NCBI RefSeq assembly: GCF_008919445.1
Contig: NZ_VSLG01000003.1
Location: forward strand, 335,428 to 399,427
Length of the DNA stretch: 64,000 bases
Source of the DNA: Serinicoccus kebangsaanensis
Lineage (GTDB): Bacteria > Actinomycetota > Actinomycetes > Actinomycetales > Dermatophilaceae
Direction: 5' to 3'
This document shows, piece after piece, positions 16,621 to 26,039 of this stretch. Under the pieces are notes generated by a model. It made no database searches and was not told where the DNA came from. It saw nothing but the letters and a program-made list of their open reading frames with translations. A program made the translations under genes and the position numbers. Every line of letters begins with the position of its first letter. Within the stretch, counting starts at the first letter, position 1.

Positions 16621-19302
16621 TCAGCGGTTCGGTATGCCGTCCGGCGCGCAGATGAAGTGCGCCACCAGCGCGGTCCAGCCGGTCTGGTGCGAGGCGCCGA
16701 GACCGCGGCCGTCGTCGCCGTGGAAGTACTCGCTGAAGGTCGGGTGGGCGTCCCAGAGCGGACCGGCGGGGTGGTGCCGGGGGGTGCTCGGCCGCCGCCC
16801 GTCCGGCCCCGGGCGGAAGAGCGACACCAGACGCTCCTCGACCTCGTGGGCCACCTGCTCCATACCCAGGGTGCGGCCCGAGCCGGTGGGGTACTCCACC
16901 TCGATCCCGACCCCGGCGCCCCGGCCGTAGATCCGCAGCGCGTCCAGCAGCAGCGCGTTGACCGGCAGCCAGACCGGCCCGCGCCAGTTCGAGTTCCCGC
17001 CGAACATCCCCGAGTCGGACTCGCCCGGCACGTAGCGCAGCGACAGGCGGGCACCCTCGACCTCGACCTCCACCCCGTCCCGGTGCGCCGCCGACAGCGA
17101 CCGGATCCCGTGCGGGCTCAGGAACTCGCCCTCGTCCAGCAGCGGCCGCAGCAGCGCCTGCCACTGGTCGCGGGAGACCAGCGAGAGGGTGCGCAGGGCA
17201 TGCCCCCGGTGGTTGGTGTGGATCAGCGCGTCGGCCAGCTCGGGCCGACGCTCGGTCCACCCCTGGAAGAAGTCGGTGAGGTCGGGCAGCTCGCCCGCCA
17301 CCCAGTTCGGGACGATCGAGATCCCGGTGAGCGGGAGCAGACCGACCATGGACCGCACCGGCATCCGGTGCGCCGTGCCGTCCTCCCCCACCAGGACGTC
17401 GTGGAAGAACTCGTCCTCGCCGTCCCAGAGGGAGGTGTGGTGCGTGCCGAAGTCGTCCAGCGCCTCCGCGATCGACAGGAAGTGCACGAGGAACTTCGTC
17501 GACACCTCGTCCCAGGCCTTGTCCTCCCGCGCCAGCTCCGCCGACATCCGCAGCATCTTGAGGCAGAACATCCCCATCCAGGCGGTCGCGTCGGCCTGCT
17601 CCAGCCGCTGCCCGCCGGGCAGCGCCTCGCTGCGGTCGAAGAGCCCGACGTTGTCCATCCCGAGGAAGCCGCCCTCGAAGACGTTGGACCCCTCGGAGTC
17701 CTTGCGGTTCACCCACCACGGGAAGTTGAGCAGCATCTTGAGCACGATCCGCTGCAGGAAGTCGCGGTCGCGGCCCCCGTCGATGGCGTAGACCTGCCAG
17801 GCGGCCCACGGGTGCACCGGTGGGTTGACGTCGGAGAAGTTCCACTCGTAGGCCGCGAGCTGGCCGTTCGGGTTCATCACCCACTCGCGGCACATGAGCA
17901 GCAGCTGCCACTTGGCGAAGTACGGGTCGACATGGGCGATCGCGACGCAGTGGAAGGCGAGGTCCCACGTGGCGAACCAGGGGTACTCCCACTCGTCCGG
18001 CATCGAGATGACCTCGGCCAGGTTGACGTGCCGCCAGCGGGTGTTGCGCCCGGTCTGCCGGGTGTGCCGCTCCGGCGGCGGTGGCGGCTGACCCGGGTCG
18101 CCCTCGATCCAGCGCGGGATGTCGTAGAGGTAGAGCTGCTTGCCCCACTGCAGCCCGGCGAACGCCCGCCGGGCGATGAGCGCGTCCTGCTCGCTGGTGT
18201 CCTCGGGGATCACCGTGGCGTAGAACTCCTCGCACTCGCGGGACCGCACGGCGAGCACGTCGTCGAAGGAGGCGGCGGGTGAGGGGCTGCCGTCCAGGTC
18301 CGTGAGGCGCACCCGGACGGTCACGCTCTCGCCCGGGCCGACCTCGCCGAGGTCCCACCACAGGCCCACCTTGGTGCCGGTGCGCTCGGGGTTGCACGCG
18401 TCCGGCTGCGCGTGGACGACCGCCCGGTCCACCGCGTCCTTGGGGTATGCGCTCGCGCCCTCGGCCACGGCCTGCGCGCCGTAGAGGGTGGCGGCGTTGG
18501 TCTCGTTGTCGCAGAAGAGCAGGGTCGGCGCCACCCCCTCGGCCGACGATCCACGGCCGCCCTCACCGGTGAGCTGCAGCCGCCCCAGCACGCGGTGCTG
18601 CGCCAGCACCTCGGCATACCCCTCGCCGCTGTCGCCGGCCCACAGGCGCGGACGCCGGTCGTCCAGCCCCCAGCTCCACGTGTTGCGGAACCACAGCTGC
18701 GGCACGAGGTGCAGCGGCGCCGCCTCGGGGCCGTGGTTGGTGGCGGTGATCTCGACGCAGACGTCGCTGGGGCTGGCCTTGGCGTGGGTGACCCGGACGT
18801 CGAAGAACCGGTCCTCGGCGAGCACCCCGGTGTCACTGAGCTCGTACTCCTCGTCGTCGACGCCACGCTCGCCGTTCACCCGGACCAGCTCGTCGTACGG
18901 GAAGGCCGCCTGCGGGTAGCGGTAGAGCCACGTCGCGTAGCTGTGCGTGGGGGTCCCCTCGAGCGCCCACCAGTACTCCTTGACGTCCTCGCCGTGGTTG
19001 CCCTGCGGGTTGGTGAGCCCGAAGAGCCGCTCCTTGAGCCGGTCGTCGCGTCCGTTCCACAGCGCCAGGCCGAGGTTGAGGAAGCCGTCGACGTCGCACA
19101 GCCCGGCCAGACCGTCCTCGCCCCAGCGGTAGGCGCGGAGGTGGGCGTGGTCGAACGGCAGGTGGGCCCACGCGTCGCCGTCCGCGCTGTAGTCCTCCCG
19201 CACGGTGCCCCACTGGCGGGCCGAGACATAAGGCCCCCAGCGACGCCAGGCGGCGCGCGAGTCGTCGGAGTCGGCCAGCCGGTCGTGCTCTGCGGTGCTC
19301 AC
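16621..19302 (-). CDS. GH63/MGH1-like glycoside hydrolase (glucosidase)
   Basis: The 893-residue protein resembles the bacterial GH63-like or mannosylglycerate-hydrolase-like (alpha/alpha)6-barrel family, usually annotated as glucosidase. Visible features are [46 protein letters not shown] sequence near residue 115, [19 protein letters not shown] sequence around residue 440, and [19 protein letters not shown] near the end. No signal peptide is seen, so it is probably cytoplasmic. GTG 19302 is taken as start; no Shine-Dalgarno is obvious. Substrate is not predictable from sequence alone. Confidence 0.82.
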   Translation of the reverse strand: MSTAEHDRLADSDDSRAAWRRWGPYVSARQWGTVREDYSADGDAWAHLPFDHAHLRAYRWGEDGLAGLCDVDGFLNLGLALWNGRDDRLKERLFGLTNPQGNHGEDVKEYWWALEGTPTHSYATWLYRYPQAAFPYDELVRVNGERGVDDEEYELSDTGVLAEDRFFDVRVTHAKASPSDVCVEITATNHGPEAAPLHLVPQLWFRNTWSWGLDDRRPRLWAGDSGEGYAEVLAQHRVLGRLQLTGEGGRGSSAEGVAPTLLFCDNETNAATLYGAQAVAEGASAYPKDAVDRAVVHAQPDACNPERTGTKVGLWWDLGEVGPGESVTVRVRLTDLDGSPSPAASFDDVLAVRSRECEEFYATVIPEDTSEQDALIARRAFAGLQWGKQLYLYDIPRWIEGDPGQPPPPPERHTRQTGRNTRWRHVNLAEVISMPDEWEYPWFATWDLAFHCVAIAHVDPYFAKWQLLLMCREWVMNPNGQLAAYEWNFSDVNPPVHPWAAWQVYAIDGGRDRDFLQRIVLKMLLNFPWWVNRKDSEGSNVFEGGFLGMDNVGLFDRSEALPGGQRLEQADATAWMGMFCLKMLRMSAELAREDKAWDEVSTKFLVHFLSIAEALDDFGTHHTSLWDGEDEFFHDVLVGEDGTAHRMPVRSMVGLLPLTGISIVPNWVAGELPDLTDFFQGWTERRPELADALIHTNHRGHALRTLSLVSRDQWQALLRPLLDEGEFLSPHGIRSLSAAHRDGVEVEVEGARLSLRYVPGESDSGMFGGNSNWRGPVWLPVNALLLDALRIYGRGAGVGIEVEYPTGSGRTLGMEQVAHEVEERLVSLFRPGPDGRRPSTPRHHPAGPLWDAHPTFSEYFHGDDGRGLGASHQTGWTALVAHFICAPDGIPNR

Positions 19303-19320
19303 GGCGGCCAGGGTGCCACA

Positions 19321-19989
19321 TCAGCGGGTGGCGAGATCCCTGTCGCGCGTGCGCGTGCCGGCCAGCCAGTCGAGCCCCCACACGACCGCGGCCAGCGCGA
19401 GGGTGAGGGCCACGAGGGGCAGCAGCCCGAGGACGACCCCGCCCCACCCGGCGACCCGCGGGTCGAAGAGGTCGACCGGATAGCGGGCGAAGACCGGCGG
19501 GAAGACCACCGAGCGGAGCAGGGTCACCAGGGCGTACGCGATCGGGTAGGCGATCCACCACACGGCGTGGTGCCACGCGACCTGACGGTGCGGCCCGAAG
19601 GCGACCCAGTCGATGAGCATGCAGCCCGGCACCACCCAGTGGATGAGGAAGGCGGACCAGTTGAGCAGCGCCTGCTCCGGGTCGGCGACGACCAGCCCGG
19701 CGAACGGCAGCTCACCGCCGGCGAACATCCAGTGCGAGATGACGCCCACCAGCAGGATCGCCGTGGTGACCCCGCCGCGCAGCAGGGGCGCCGGTGCGTG
19801 CGAGGTGCGCCTGCGGACCGACCACGGCAGGGCGTACGCGAGGTAGCCGAGCACCAGCAGGTTGGTCTGGGTGGACAGGAAGGGCAGACCCCACGGCGCC
19901 GTCAGCAGGCCGGTGAGGCACGCCACCAGGGTCGTGCCCCGCCACAGTGCGGGGACGAGGAACCAGCGGGACGGCGCCGGGCCCGACAT
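19321..19989 (-). CDS. Pr6Pr/FAR-17a-AIG1-like membrane protein
   Basis: The 222-residue protein has about six hydrophobic segments, among them FLSTQTNLLVLGYLAYALPW, then LNWSAFLIHWVVPGCMLIDWV, which match the Pr6Pr family related to FAR-17a/AIG1. Eukaryotic relatives are fatty-acid-ester hydrolases; bacterial function is unknown. ATG 19989 has TACGGT seven bases upstream (leaderless type). It is divergent from the SDR gene at 20072, with facing -10 boxes about 60 bases apart. It ends 18 bases before the glucosidase-like gene. Confidence 0.75.
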   Translation of the reverse strand: MSGPAPSRWFLVPALWRGTTLVACLTGLLTAPWGLPFLSTQTNLLVLGYLAYALPWSVRRRTSHAPAPLLRGGVTTAILLVGVISHWMFAGGELPFAGLVVADPEQALLNWSAFLIHWVVPGCMLIDWVAFGPHRQVAWHHAVWWIAYPIAYALVTLLRSVVFPPVFARYPVDLFDPRVAGWGGVVLGLLPLVALTLALAAVVWGLDWLAGTRTRDRDLATR

Positions 19990-19996
19990 GCGCTCC

Positions 19997-20002
19997 ACCG
20001 TA
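19997..20002 (-). promoter_or_regulatory. Leaderless-type -10 of the Pr6Pr-like gene
   Basis: TACGGT on the minus strand lies seven bases before ATG 19989, with no ribosome-binding site between. Confidence 0.5.
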
Positions 20003-20058
20003 GCGGCCGGGTCGGCGTCGGGCTGCGCCCTGGGCACGACGACGCCCCGCAGGACGGT

Positions 20059-20064
20059 TAGCGT
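20059..20064 (+). promoter_or_regulatory. Leaderless-type -10 of the SDR gene
   Basis: TAGCGT is followed by seven bases and ATG 20072. No Shine-Dalgarno is present; the ATG itself sits in a GGTATGCC octamer. Confidence 0.55.
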
Positions 20065-20071
20065 GACCGGT

Positions 20072-20773
20072 ATGCCGCAACGAGATCTCACCGACCAGCG
20101 CGTCGCCGTCGTGGGCGCGACCGGGGCCCTGGGCTCGCGGGTGGCCCGCGGGCTGGCCGCGGGCGGGGCACGCCTGCTGCTCGTCGGACGGGACGAGCAG
20201 CGGCTGCAGCAGGTCGCGCAGGACCTCGGGGCCGGCGCCACCGTCGTGGGCGACCTCGGCGACGCCACGACGGGTGACCGGGTGGCCGAGACCGCTCGCG
20301 AGCAGCTGGGCGGGTTGGACGGTCTGGTCAACGCAGCCGGCATCGCCGCCTTCGGCCCGCTCGTGGACACCCCCGACGCGGTCGTCGAGGAGGTCTTCAC
20401 GACCAACGTCGTCGGCCCGGCCTTCCTGCTGCGCAGGCTGCTGCCGTTGCTCCAGGAGACCGAGGGCTTCGTGGTCAACCTCAGCGCCATCCTGGCCGAA
20501 CGGCCGATGGCGGGGATGGGTGCCTACTCCGCGAGCAAGGCGGCCCTCACCGCGCTGGACCGCTCGCTGGCGGGTGAGCTCCGGCGGGCCAAGGTGCGCG
20601 TGCTCGACGTCCGCCCCCCGCACACCGAGACCGGCCTGGTGGACCGTGCCATCCACGGCGAGGCACCCCGCCTGCCCGACGGCCTGTCGCCGGACGACGT
20701 CGCGGACCGGGTCGTCCGGGCCATCACCGAGGACGCCTCCGACCTCGGGTCGGACGACTTCCTGGAGGGCTGA
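20072..20773 (+). CDS. Short-chain dehydrogenase/reductase
   Basis: This 233-residue classical SDR has the nucleotide-binding turn VVGATGALGSRVA, NAAG, a serine in VNLSAILAERP, and the YSASK active site (Tyr-x3-Lys). It would carry out NAD(P)-dependent oxidoreduction of an unknown substrate. It is relatively short and ends with a sequence typical of small-molecule SDRs. The ATG 20072 start is supported by the adjacent -10 box; longer in-frame starts are antisense to the divergent gene. Confidence 0.87.
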   Translation: MPQRDLTDQRVAVVGATGALGSRVARGLAAGGARLLLVGRDEQRLQQVAQDLGAGATVVGDLGDATTGDRVAETAREQLGGLDGLVNAAGIAAFGPLVDTPDAVVEEVFTTNVVGPAFLLRRLLPLLQETEGFVVNLSAILAERPMAGMGAYSASKAALTALDRSLAGELRRAKVRVLDVRPPHTETGLVDRAIHGEAPRLPDGLSPDDVADRVVRAITEDASDLGSDDFLEG

Positions 20774-20831
20774 GGCCGGCCCGGCCACGCGTCCGCGACA
20801 CCGTCCATCCGCGCTGTGCCACACTGCGCCG

Positions 20832-21740
20832 ATGCGACGCGTGCTGGTGGTCGGAGCGGGAGTGGTCGGGCTGACCTGCGCGATCCGGCTGCTGGAGGCG
20901 GGGCACCGTGTCGAGGTGCTGACCCGCGACCGCCCGGCGGAGACGACCTCGTCGGTGGCCGCGGCGCTGTGGTACCCCTACCGCGCGCTCCCCCAGGACA
21001 GGGTCACCGCGTGGTCCCGCGCGACCTACGCGACGCTGAGCGACCTCGCCGCCGACCCGGCCACGGGCGTCACGATGCGACCCGGGACCGAGCTGCTCCG
21101 CGAGGCCCGACCCGACCCCTGGTGGGCCGGCGCCGTCCCGGACCTGGTCCACGTCGACGGCCTCGACGGGTATGCCGGTGGCTGGCGCTTCACCGCCCCG
21201 GTCGCGGAGATGGGGGTGCACCTGCGCTGGCTCGAGGGGCGCCTGGCGGAGCTCGGCGGCACCGTGACCCGGACCAGCCTGTCCCGCCTCCCGGAGGGTG
21301 AGGGCCTGGTCGTCAACGCCTCCGGGCTGGGAGCGCACGAGCTGGCCGCCGACCCGACCGTGACCCCGGTCCGCGGGCAGGTGGTGGTCGTCGAGCAGGT
21401 GGGGCTGGGCGAGTGGTGGCTGGACCCCGGCGCCCCCGGTGGACCGACCTACGTCGTGCCGCGCTCGCACGACATCGTGCTCGGCGGCACCGACCAGCCC
21501 GGCGAGACCGGCCGCGACCCCGACCCCGCCGTCGCCGACGACATCCGCGCCCGCGCGGCAGAGCTGGTGCCCGCGCTGGCGGGCGCGCGGGTGCTCCGGC
21601 ACGCCGTGGGGCTGCGGCCGGTGCGCCCGCAGGTGCGGGTGGAGCGTGCGGGCGAGGTCATCCACTGCTACGGCCACGGCGGCGCGGGGGTGACCCTCAG
21701 CTGGGGCTGCGCCGACGAGGTCGTGGAGCTGGCCGGATGA
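20832..21740 (+). CDS. FAD-dependent D-amino-acid oxidase-like protein
   Basis: The 302-residue protein begins RRVLVVGAGVVGLTCAIRLL, the Rossmann FAD motif of the DAO family, and ends CYGHGGAGVTLSWGCA, the C-terminal DAO signature. SSVAAALWYPYRA is also typical. It should oxidise a D-amino acid (or similar amine) to the keto acid with hydrogen peroxide. CACACT lies six bases before ATG 20832, a weaker leaderless-type box. Its TGA overlaps the next ATG by four bases. Confidence 0.88.
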   Translation: MRRVLVVGAGVVGLTCAIRLLEAGHRVEVLTRDRPAETTSSVAAALWYPYRALPQDRVTAWSRATYATLSDLAADPATGVTMRPGTELLREARPDPWWAGAVPDLVHVDGLDGYAGGWRFTAPVAEMGVHLRWLEGRLAELGGTVTRTSLSRLPEGEGLVVNASGLGAHELAADPTVTPVRGQVVVVEQVGLGEWWLDPGAPGGPTYVVPRSHDIVLGGTDQPGETGRDPDPAVADDIRARAAELVPALAGARVLRHAVGLRPVRPQVRVERAGEVIHCYGHGGAGVTLSWGCADEVVELAG

Positions 21741-22336
21741 GCGACCTGCAGTGCCCGGCCCGGATCCTGCTGATCCGCCACGCCGAGGCGACCTACGAGG
21801 CACCGGTGACGACCGGGTCCGGCGGCACGCTCAGCGCCCGGGGCCGGCAGCAGGCCCGGGAGGCCGCGTCACACCTGCAGCAGGAGAGGGTGGTCCACGT
21901 CTACTCCTCGATGCTGGCCCGTGCCGTGCAGACGTCCGAGCTCGTGGCGCAACGGCTGGGGGTGGAGGTGACGGCCCGTGAGGGCCTGGAGGAGTTCGAC
22001 CCGGGCGTCCACCTCGGCAGCCCGCACGACTCCGGCTGGGCCGGGGCGACGATGCAGGCGTGGGCCGCGGGAGACCTGGACGCCCGGTGGGAGGGCGGCG
22101 AGAGCGCCCGCGAGATCGCGACGCGCGTCACGGTGGTGCTCGAGGAGGTGGCCGACCTGCACCGCGGCGAGACCGTCGTGGTGGTGGCCCACGGTGGCGC
22201 GATCCTGGCGACGCTGGCGTCGCTGGGGCGACCGGACCTCGCCACCGACCTCTCGCCCTGCGCGGGCGTGATCCTGGAGCGGGACGGCGACGGCTGGCGG
22301 CATACCCCCGGCGGACCCGGACCAACGTCGGGATAG
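21737..22336 (+). CDS. Histidine phosphatase (phosphoglycerate mutase-like) family protein
   Basis: The 199-residue protein has the phosphohistidine motif LLIRHAEATYE, SMLARAVQTSELVAQ, EFDPG and the second catalytic histidine in VVVVAHGGAILATL. The substrate is unknown. It is translationally coupled to the oxidase gene by an ATGA overlap. Its TAG stop (22334-22336) lies inside the left arm of a long hairpin. Confidence 0.88.
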   Translation: MSDLQCPARILLIRHAEATYEAPVTTGSGGTLSARGRQQAREAASHLQQERVVHVYSSMLARAVQTSELVAQRLGVEVTAREGLEEFDPGVHLGSPHDSGWAGATMQAWAAGDLDARWEGGESAREIATRVTVVLEEVADLHRGETVVVVAHGGAILATLASLGRPDLATDLSPCAGVILERDGDGWRHTPGGPGPTSG

Positions 22337-22382
22337 CACAACCTCCATCGGCGAACTTCCCGATGAGGGTTGTGCTATCCCG
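22329..22382. terminator. Long bidirectional hairpin between phosphatase gene and hflX
   Basis: CGGGATAGCACAACC (22329-22343) pairs perfectly with its complement at 22368-22382 over 15 bp. After a small interruption the stem continues with CATCGG/CCGATG, leaving a short loop. It is unusually A+T-rich for this DNA, contains the phosphatase stop codon and ends 28 bases before the hflX stop, so it can terminate both convergent genes. Confidence 0.75.
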
Positions 22383-22409
22383 TGGTCACTCCGCGAGGGG
22401 GCCGGTGGC

Positions 22410-23960
22410 TCAGACGGCGTAGCTGCCGAGGTGACCGTGCAGGTCGGGGTCCACCTTGGCCTCGACCCGGGTCCCCTCCGGGGTGTGCTCCTCGCGCAGG
22501 ATCTCGCCCTCGTCGTAGAGCCGCGCGACCAGGTCGCCCCGGTCGTAGGGCAGCAGCACGTCGACCAGGATCTCCGGGCGCGGGAGCGCAGCCTCGACCG
22601 CCGCCAGCAGCTCCGGGACGCCCTCGCCCGTCTTGGCGGAGACGATGACGACGCGCGGGTAGGCCCGGCGCAACCGGTCCAGCACCTCGGGGTCGGCCAG
22701 GTCGGCCTTGTTCACCGCGATCACCTCGGGCAGCTTCAGGGCCGCACCCTGCTCGATCTCCGCGAGCACCGCGTGCACCGCGTCGACCTGACCCTCCGGG
22801 TCCGGGTGGGACCCGTCGACGACGTGCAGCAGCACGTCCGCCTCCGCGGCCTCCTCCAGCGTCGACCGGAAGGCCTCGACCAGCTGGTGCGGCAGCCGCT
22901 TCACGAAACCGACGGTGTCGGACAAGGTGTAGCTGCGGCCCTCCTCGCTCTCGGTGCGCCGCACCGTGGGGTCCAGCGTGGCGAAGAGCTGGTTCTGCAC
23001 CAGCACCCCGGCGCCGGTGAGCCGGTTGAGCAGCGAGGACTTGCCGGCGTTGGTGTAGCCGACGATCGCCACGCTGGGCACGCGGTTGCTGCGGCGCGAG
23101 GACCGCTTGGTGTCCCGCACCGTCCGCATCGCGGCGATCTCGCGGCGCAGCTTGGCGATGCGGGTGTTGATCCGGCGCCGGTCCAGCTCGATCTTGGTCT
23201 CACCCGGGCCTCGGGAGCCGATGCCCTCACCGCCGGCGACCCGCCCACCGGCCTGCCGCGACATCGACTCGCCCCACCCGCGCAGGCGCGGCAGGAGGTA
23301 CTGCAGCTGGGCCAGCTCGACCTGGGCGCGGCCCTCCTTGCTCTTGGCGTGCTGGGCGAAGATGTCCAGGATGAGCGCGGTGCGGTCGATGACCTTGACC
23401 TTGACGACGTCCTCCAGGGCACGTCGCTGGGACGGGCCGAGCTCGCCGTCGCAGACGACGGTGTCGGCGCCCTCGGCGGCGACGATCTCGCGCAGCTCGG
23501 CGGCCTTGCCGGAGCCGAGGTAGGTCGCCGGGTCCGGCTTCTGCCGCCGCTGGATGACGCCCTCCAGCACCGTGGAGCCGGCGGTCTCGGCCAGCGCGGC
23601 GAGCTCGCGCAGCGAGTTCTCCGCGTCCGCGAGCGTGGTCTGCCCGTTGTCCTCCCAGACGGCGGCGAGCACGACCCGCTCCAGCCGGAGCTGGCGGTAC
23701 TCGACCTCGGTGACGTCCTCGAGCTCGGTGGACAGCCCGGCGACGCGCCGCAGCGCGGCCCGCTCCTCCCGGTCCAGCTGGTCCCCGTCGACGGAGCCTG
23801 CGCGCGAGACCACGGAGTCCGGGTCGGAGCCGGAGTGCCCGCCCCAGCTGCCCCAGTCGCCTTCGCGCAGGTCGATCTCGGTCTCCTCGGTGAGCGCCTC
23901 GGCGCGTCGGTCGAGCAGCTGGTTGCGCTTCGCGGTGGTCTCGTCGTGCGGCTGGGCCAT
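22410..23960 (-). CDS. hflX: Ribosome-associated GTPase HflX
   Basis: The 516-residue protein has the HflX N-terminal domain with a glycine-rich linker (QAGGRVAGGEGIGSRGPGETKIE) and a G domain with VAIVGYTNAGKSSLLNRLTG, a DTVGF switch, and NKAD. HflX binds the 50S subunit and splits or rescues stalled ribosomes, especially under stress. ATG 23960 is preceded by AAGGAG at good spacing. It is monocistronic: a hairpin follows and 117 bases separate it from the next gene on the same strand. Confidence 0.95.
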   Translation of the reverse strand: MAQPHDETTAKRNQLLDRRAEALTEETEIDLREGDWGSWGGHSGSDPDSVVSRAGSVDGDQLDREERAALRRVAGLSTELEDVTEVEYRQLRLERVVLAAVWEDNGQTTLADAENSLRELAALAETAGSTVLEGVIQRRQKPDPATYLGSGKAAELREIVAAEGADTVVCDGELGPSQRRALEDVVKVKVIDRTALILDIFAQHAKSKEGRAQVELAQLQYLLPRLRGWGESMSRQAGGRVAGGEGIGSRGPGETKIELDRRRINTRIAKLRREIAAMRTVRDTKRSSRRSNRVPSVAIVGYTNAGKSSLLNRLTGAGVLVQNQLFATLDPTVRRTESEEGRSYTLSDTVGFVKRLPHQLVEAFRSTLEEAAEADVLLHVVDGSHPDPEGQVDAVHAVLAEIEQGAALKLPEVIAVNKADLADPEVLDRLRRAYPRVVIVSAKTGEGVPELLAAVEAALPRPEILVDVLLPYDRGDLVARLYDEGEILREEHTPEGTRVEAKVDPDLHGHLGSYAV

Positions 23961-24077
23961 GATCTCCTTCGTCCGGCGGTATGCCTGCGCCGGCGTGTGC
24001 TGTCGCTCGGCCGGGCGGTCCGCCTCAGCCTCTCACTGGTGCAACGCCGGGAGCCAGCGATTTGTTGCCGGGCCGGG

Positions 24078-24506
24078 TCACATCGTCAGGTCGGCGTAGC
24101 GGTAGCGCGTGGGCGTGAAGGTGAGCCGCTCCTCCGGCCCGAGGCTCTCCGCGGCGAACGCCAGGTAGCCCTCCAGCGCCTCGCCGCTCAGGTAGCGCGC
24201 GGCGATCGCCCGCGACTCCTTCGCCGTGGCCGGGGCCCGGTCGGTGAGCTCCAGGTCGACCGACACGAACCGGGTCCGCGGGCTGACGGTGTGGACCACG
24301 AGCGTCGCCGCTCCCGATGCGGCCAGCAGCCGGGCCTTGCGCGTCGTGGCGGACGTCACCAGCCACACCGCACCGTCCGGCTCCACGGCATACCAGAGCG
24401 GGGTCGCCGCGGGCGGGCCACCGTCGGCGGAGACCGCCAGCACCCCGACGTGCGGCTCGGCCAGGAACGCCCGCGCCGCCTCCTCGTCGAACGTCTCCTC
24501 ATCCAT
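24078..24506 (-). CDS. Pyridoxamine 5'-phosphate oxidase-like split-barrel flavin/F420 protein
   Basis: The 142-residue protein has the split beta-barrel pattern: AFLAEPHVGVLAVSADGGPP, ATPLWYAVEPDGAVWLVTS, TRKARLLAASGAATLVVHT. Such actinobacterial proteins bind FMN or F420 and reduce small molecules; the true substrate is unknown. ATG 24506 is chosen because TAGCGT lies seven bases upstream (leaderless type). It is divergent from the methyltransferase at 24574. Confidence 0.82.
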   Translation of the reverse strand: MDEETFDEEAARAFLAEPHVGVLAVSADGGPPAATPLWYAVEPDGAVWLVTSATTRKARLLAASGAATLVVHTVSPRTRFVSVDLELTDRAPATAKESRAIAARYLSGEALEGYLAFAAESLGPEERLTFTPTRYRYADLTM

Positions 24507-24513
24507 GACCAGC

Positions 24514-24519
24514 ACGCTA
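24514..24519 (-). promoter_or_regulatory. Leaderless-type -10 of the split-barrel protein
   Basis: TAGCGT on the minus strand ends seven bases before ATG 24506. The divergent box for 24574 is at 24561-24566. Confidence 0.5.
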
Positions 24520-24560
24520 GCGGGGGCCACCGACAGGCCGTCCGGACCCGGCTCCGCGCC

Positions 24561-24566
24561 TAGACT
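24561..24566 (+). promoter_or_regulatory. Leaderless-type -10 of the methyltransferase gene
   Basis: TAGACT is followed by seven bases and ATG 24574; no ribosome-binding site. Confidence 0.55.
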
Positions 24567-24573
24567 GGCGTCG

Positions 24574-25197
24574 ATGTCGACCGACCACTACTTCTCCGCG
24601 CAGCCGGCCTCCGACGACGACGTGCGGCAGCTGCGGGTCCGGCTGGCCGGCCAGGACGCCGAGGTCGTGACCGCAGCCGGCATCTTCTCCCCCGACGGGA
24701 TCGACAAGGGCACCCGCGTGCTGCTCGACCACGCACCGGCCCCACCGTCCTCCGGCACCTTCCTCGACCTGGGCTGCGGGTGGGGGCCGCTGGCGCTCAC
24801 CCTCGCGCGGGAGGCACCGGAGGCCTCGGTGCACGCCGTGGACGTCAACGAGCGCGCCCTCGACCTGGCCCGGCGCAACGCCGCCGCGCTGGGCTGCCGC
24901 GGGATCCGCGTCGACCGGCCGCAGGACGTCGACCCGGCCACCCGGTTCGACCTGATCTGGTCCAACCCCCCGATCCGGGTCGGCAAGCAGGCGCTGCACG
25001 AGCTGCTCCTCACCTGGCTGCCCCGGCTCGCCGAGCACGACGCCGCCGCGGCCTACCTCGTCGTGCAGAAGAACCTCGGTGCCGACTCGCTGCAGACCTG
25101 GCTCGAGGCCTCCTTGCCGCCGGCCGTCGGACCGGTCCGCGTCGACCGGGAGGCGAGCAGCAAGGGCTTCCGGGTGCTCCGGGTCGCCCGCGGCTGA
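24574..25197 (+). CDS. Class I SAM-dependent methyltransferase (RsmC/RlmG-like)
   Basis: The 207-residue protein has GIFSPDGIDKGTRVLLD, the SAM motif FLDLGCGWGPLALTLA and the base-methylation motif SNPPIRVGK. This set is typical of the C-terminal domain of 16S/23S rRNA guanine-N2 methyltransferases of the RsmC/RlmG group, present here as a single-domain protein as in many actinobacteria. rRNA is the likely target, but the exact base cannot be named. Confidence 0.87.
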   Translation: MSTDHYFSAQPASDDDVRQLRVRLAGQDAEVVTAAGIFSPDGIDKGTRVLLDHAPAPPSSGTFLDLGCGWGPLALTLAREAPEASVHAVDVNERALDLARRNAAALGCRGIRVDRPQDVDPATRFDLIWSNPPIRVGKQALHELLLTWLPRLAEHDAAAAYLVVQKNLGADSLQTWLEASLPPAVGPVRVDREASSKGFRVLRVARG

Positions 25198-25256
25198 GCC
25201 CGACCGCACGCGGGTCAGCAGGTGCGACCGGGGCACCGCCGTGGGACGCTCCCGGT

Positions 25257-26039
25257 ATGCGCGTGCTCGTCACCGGGGCCGCGGGAGACGTGGGCTCCCG
25301 CGTGGCCGCCTCCCTGTCCGAGTCCGGGCACGAGGTGGTCCGGGCGTCCCGGCGCACCGGCGTCGACCTGGTCACCGGCGCGGGCCTGGACGCGGCGGTC
25401 GAGGGTGCGGACGCCGTCGTGCACGCCGCGAGCTCGGACCGGTCCCCGCGACAGGTGGAGGTCGACGGCCTGCGACGGCTGACCGGGACGATCCGGCGGT
25501 CCGGGCGGCCGGTGCACGTCGTCACGGTCTCCATCGTCGGCTGCGACCGCATCGCTTTCCCCTACTACCGGGTGAAGGCCGAGGCCGAGCGGGTGCTCGA
25601 GGCCTCCGGTGTGCCGGGGACCGTCGTGCGGGCCACCCAGTTCCACTCCCTGGCCGCTTATTTCGCCCAGCTCCTGCAGGTGCGCCGGCTCGCCTTCACG
25701 ATCGGCTCGATGCGCATCCAACCGGTGGACGTGGAGTGGGTCGCCCAGCGCCTGGCCGGGCACGCCGTCGGCCCGGCACCGGAGGGCTTCCACCGCGCCC
25801 AGGACCTGGCCGGGCCGACCGTCTACGACCTGCACGACCTGACCCGGCTGCTCGCCGAGCACGCCGGCACCCCTGCCCCCCGCGTGCTGCGCATCCCACC
25901 GGTCCTGCCCGCCCTGCGCGACGTCTCGCAGGGACGCGTGCTCGCCGGCGTGGACGCGCTCACCGGCGGGCGGTCCTTCGAGGAGTGGCTGGCGCAGCAG
26001 CCGACCGTGCTGCCGCGTCAGCGCCGGGTCCCCGGCTGA
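25257..26039 (+). CDS. NAD(P)-binding NmrA-like / atypical SDR protein
   Basis: The 260-residue protein begins MRVLVTGAAGDVGSRVAASL, an atypical-SDR dinucleotide-binding motif, and has AVVHAASS, VVTVSIVGCDRIAFPYYRVK and a C-terminal region without a clear catalytic triad, as in NmrA-like sensor or reductase proteins. Role unknown. GACGCT lies six bases before ATG 25257. The last 22 bases overlap the end of the convergent antiporter gene. Confidence 0.8.
   Translation: MRVLVTGAAGDVGSRVAASLSESGHEVVRASRRTGVDLVTGAGLDAAVEGADAVVHAASSDRSPRQVEVDGLRRLTGTIRRSGRPVHVVTVSIVGCDRIAFPYYRVKAEAERVLEASGVPGTVVRATQFHSLAAYFAQLLQVRRLAFTIGSMRIQPVDVEWVAQRLAGHAVGPAPEGFHRAQDLAGPTVYDLHDLTRLLAEHAGTPAPRVLRIPPVLPALRDVSQGRVLAGVDALTGGRSFEEWLAQQPTVLPRQRRVPG

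Noticed and set aside
26018..26039. The 22-base tail overlap of the NmrA-like and antiporter genes as a sequencing error
   Set aside because: Both C-termini are normal for their families and such convergent overlaps are common in dense genomes.
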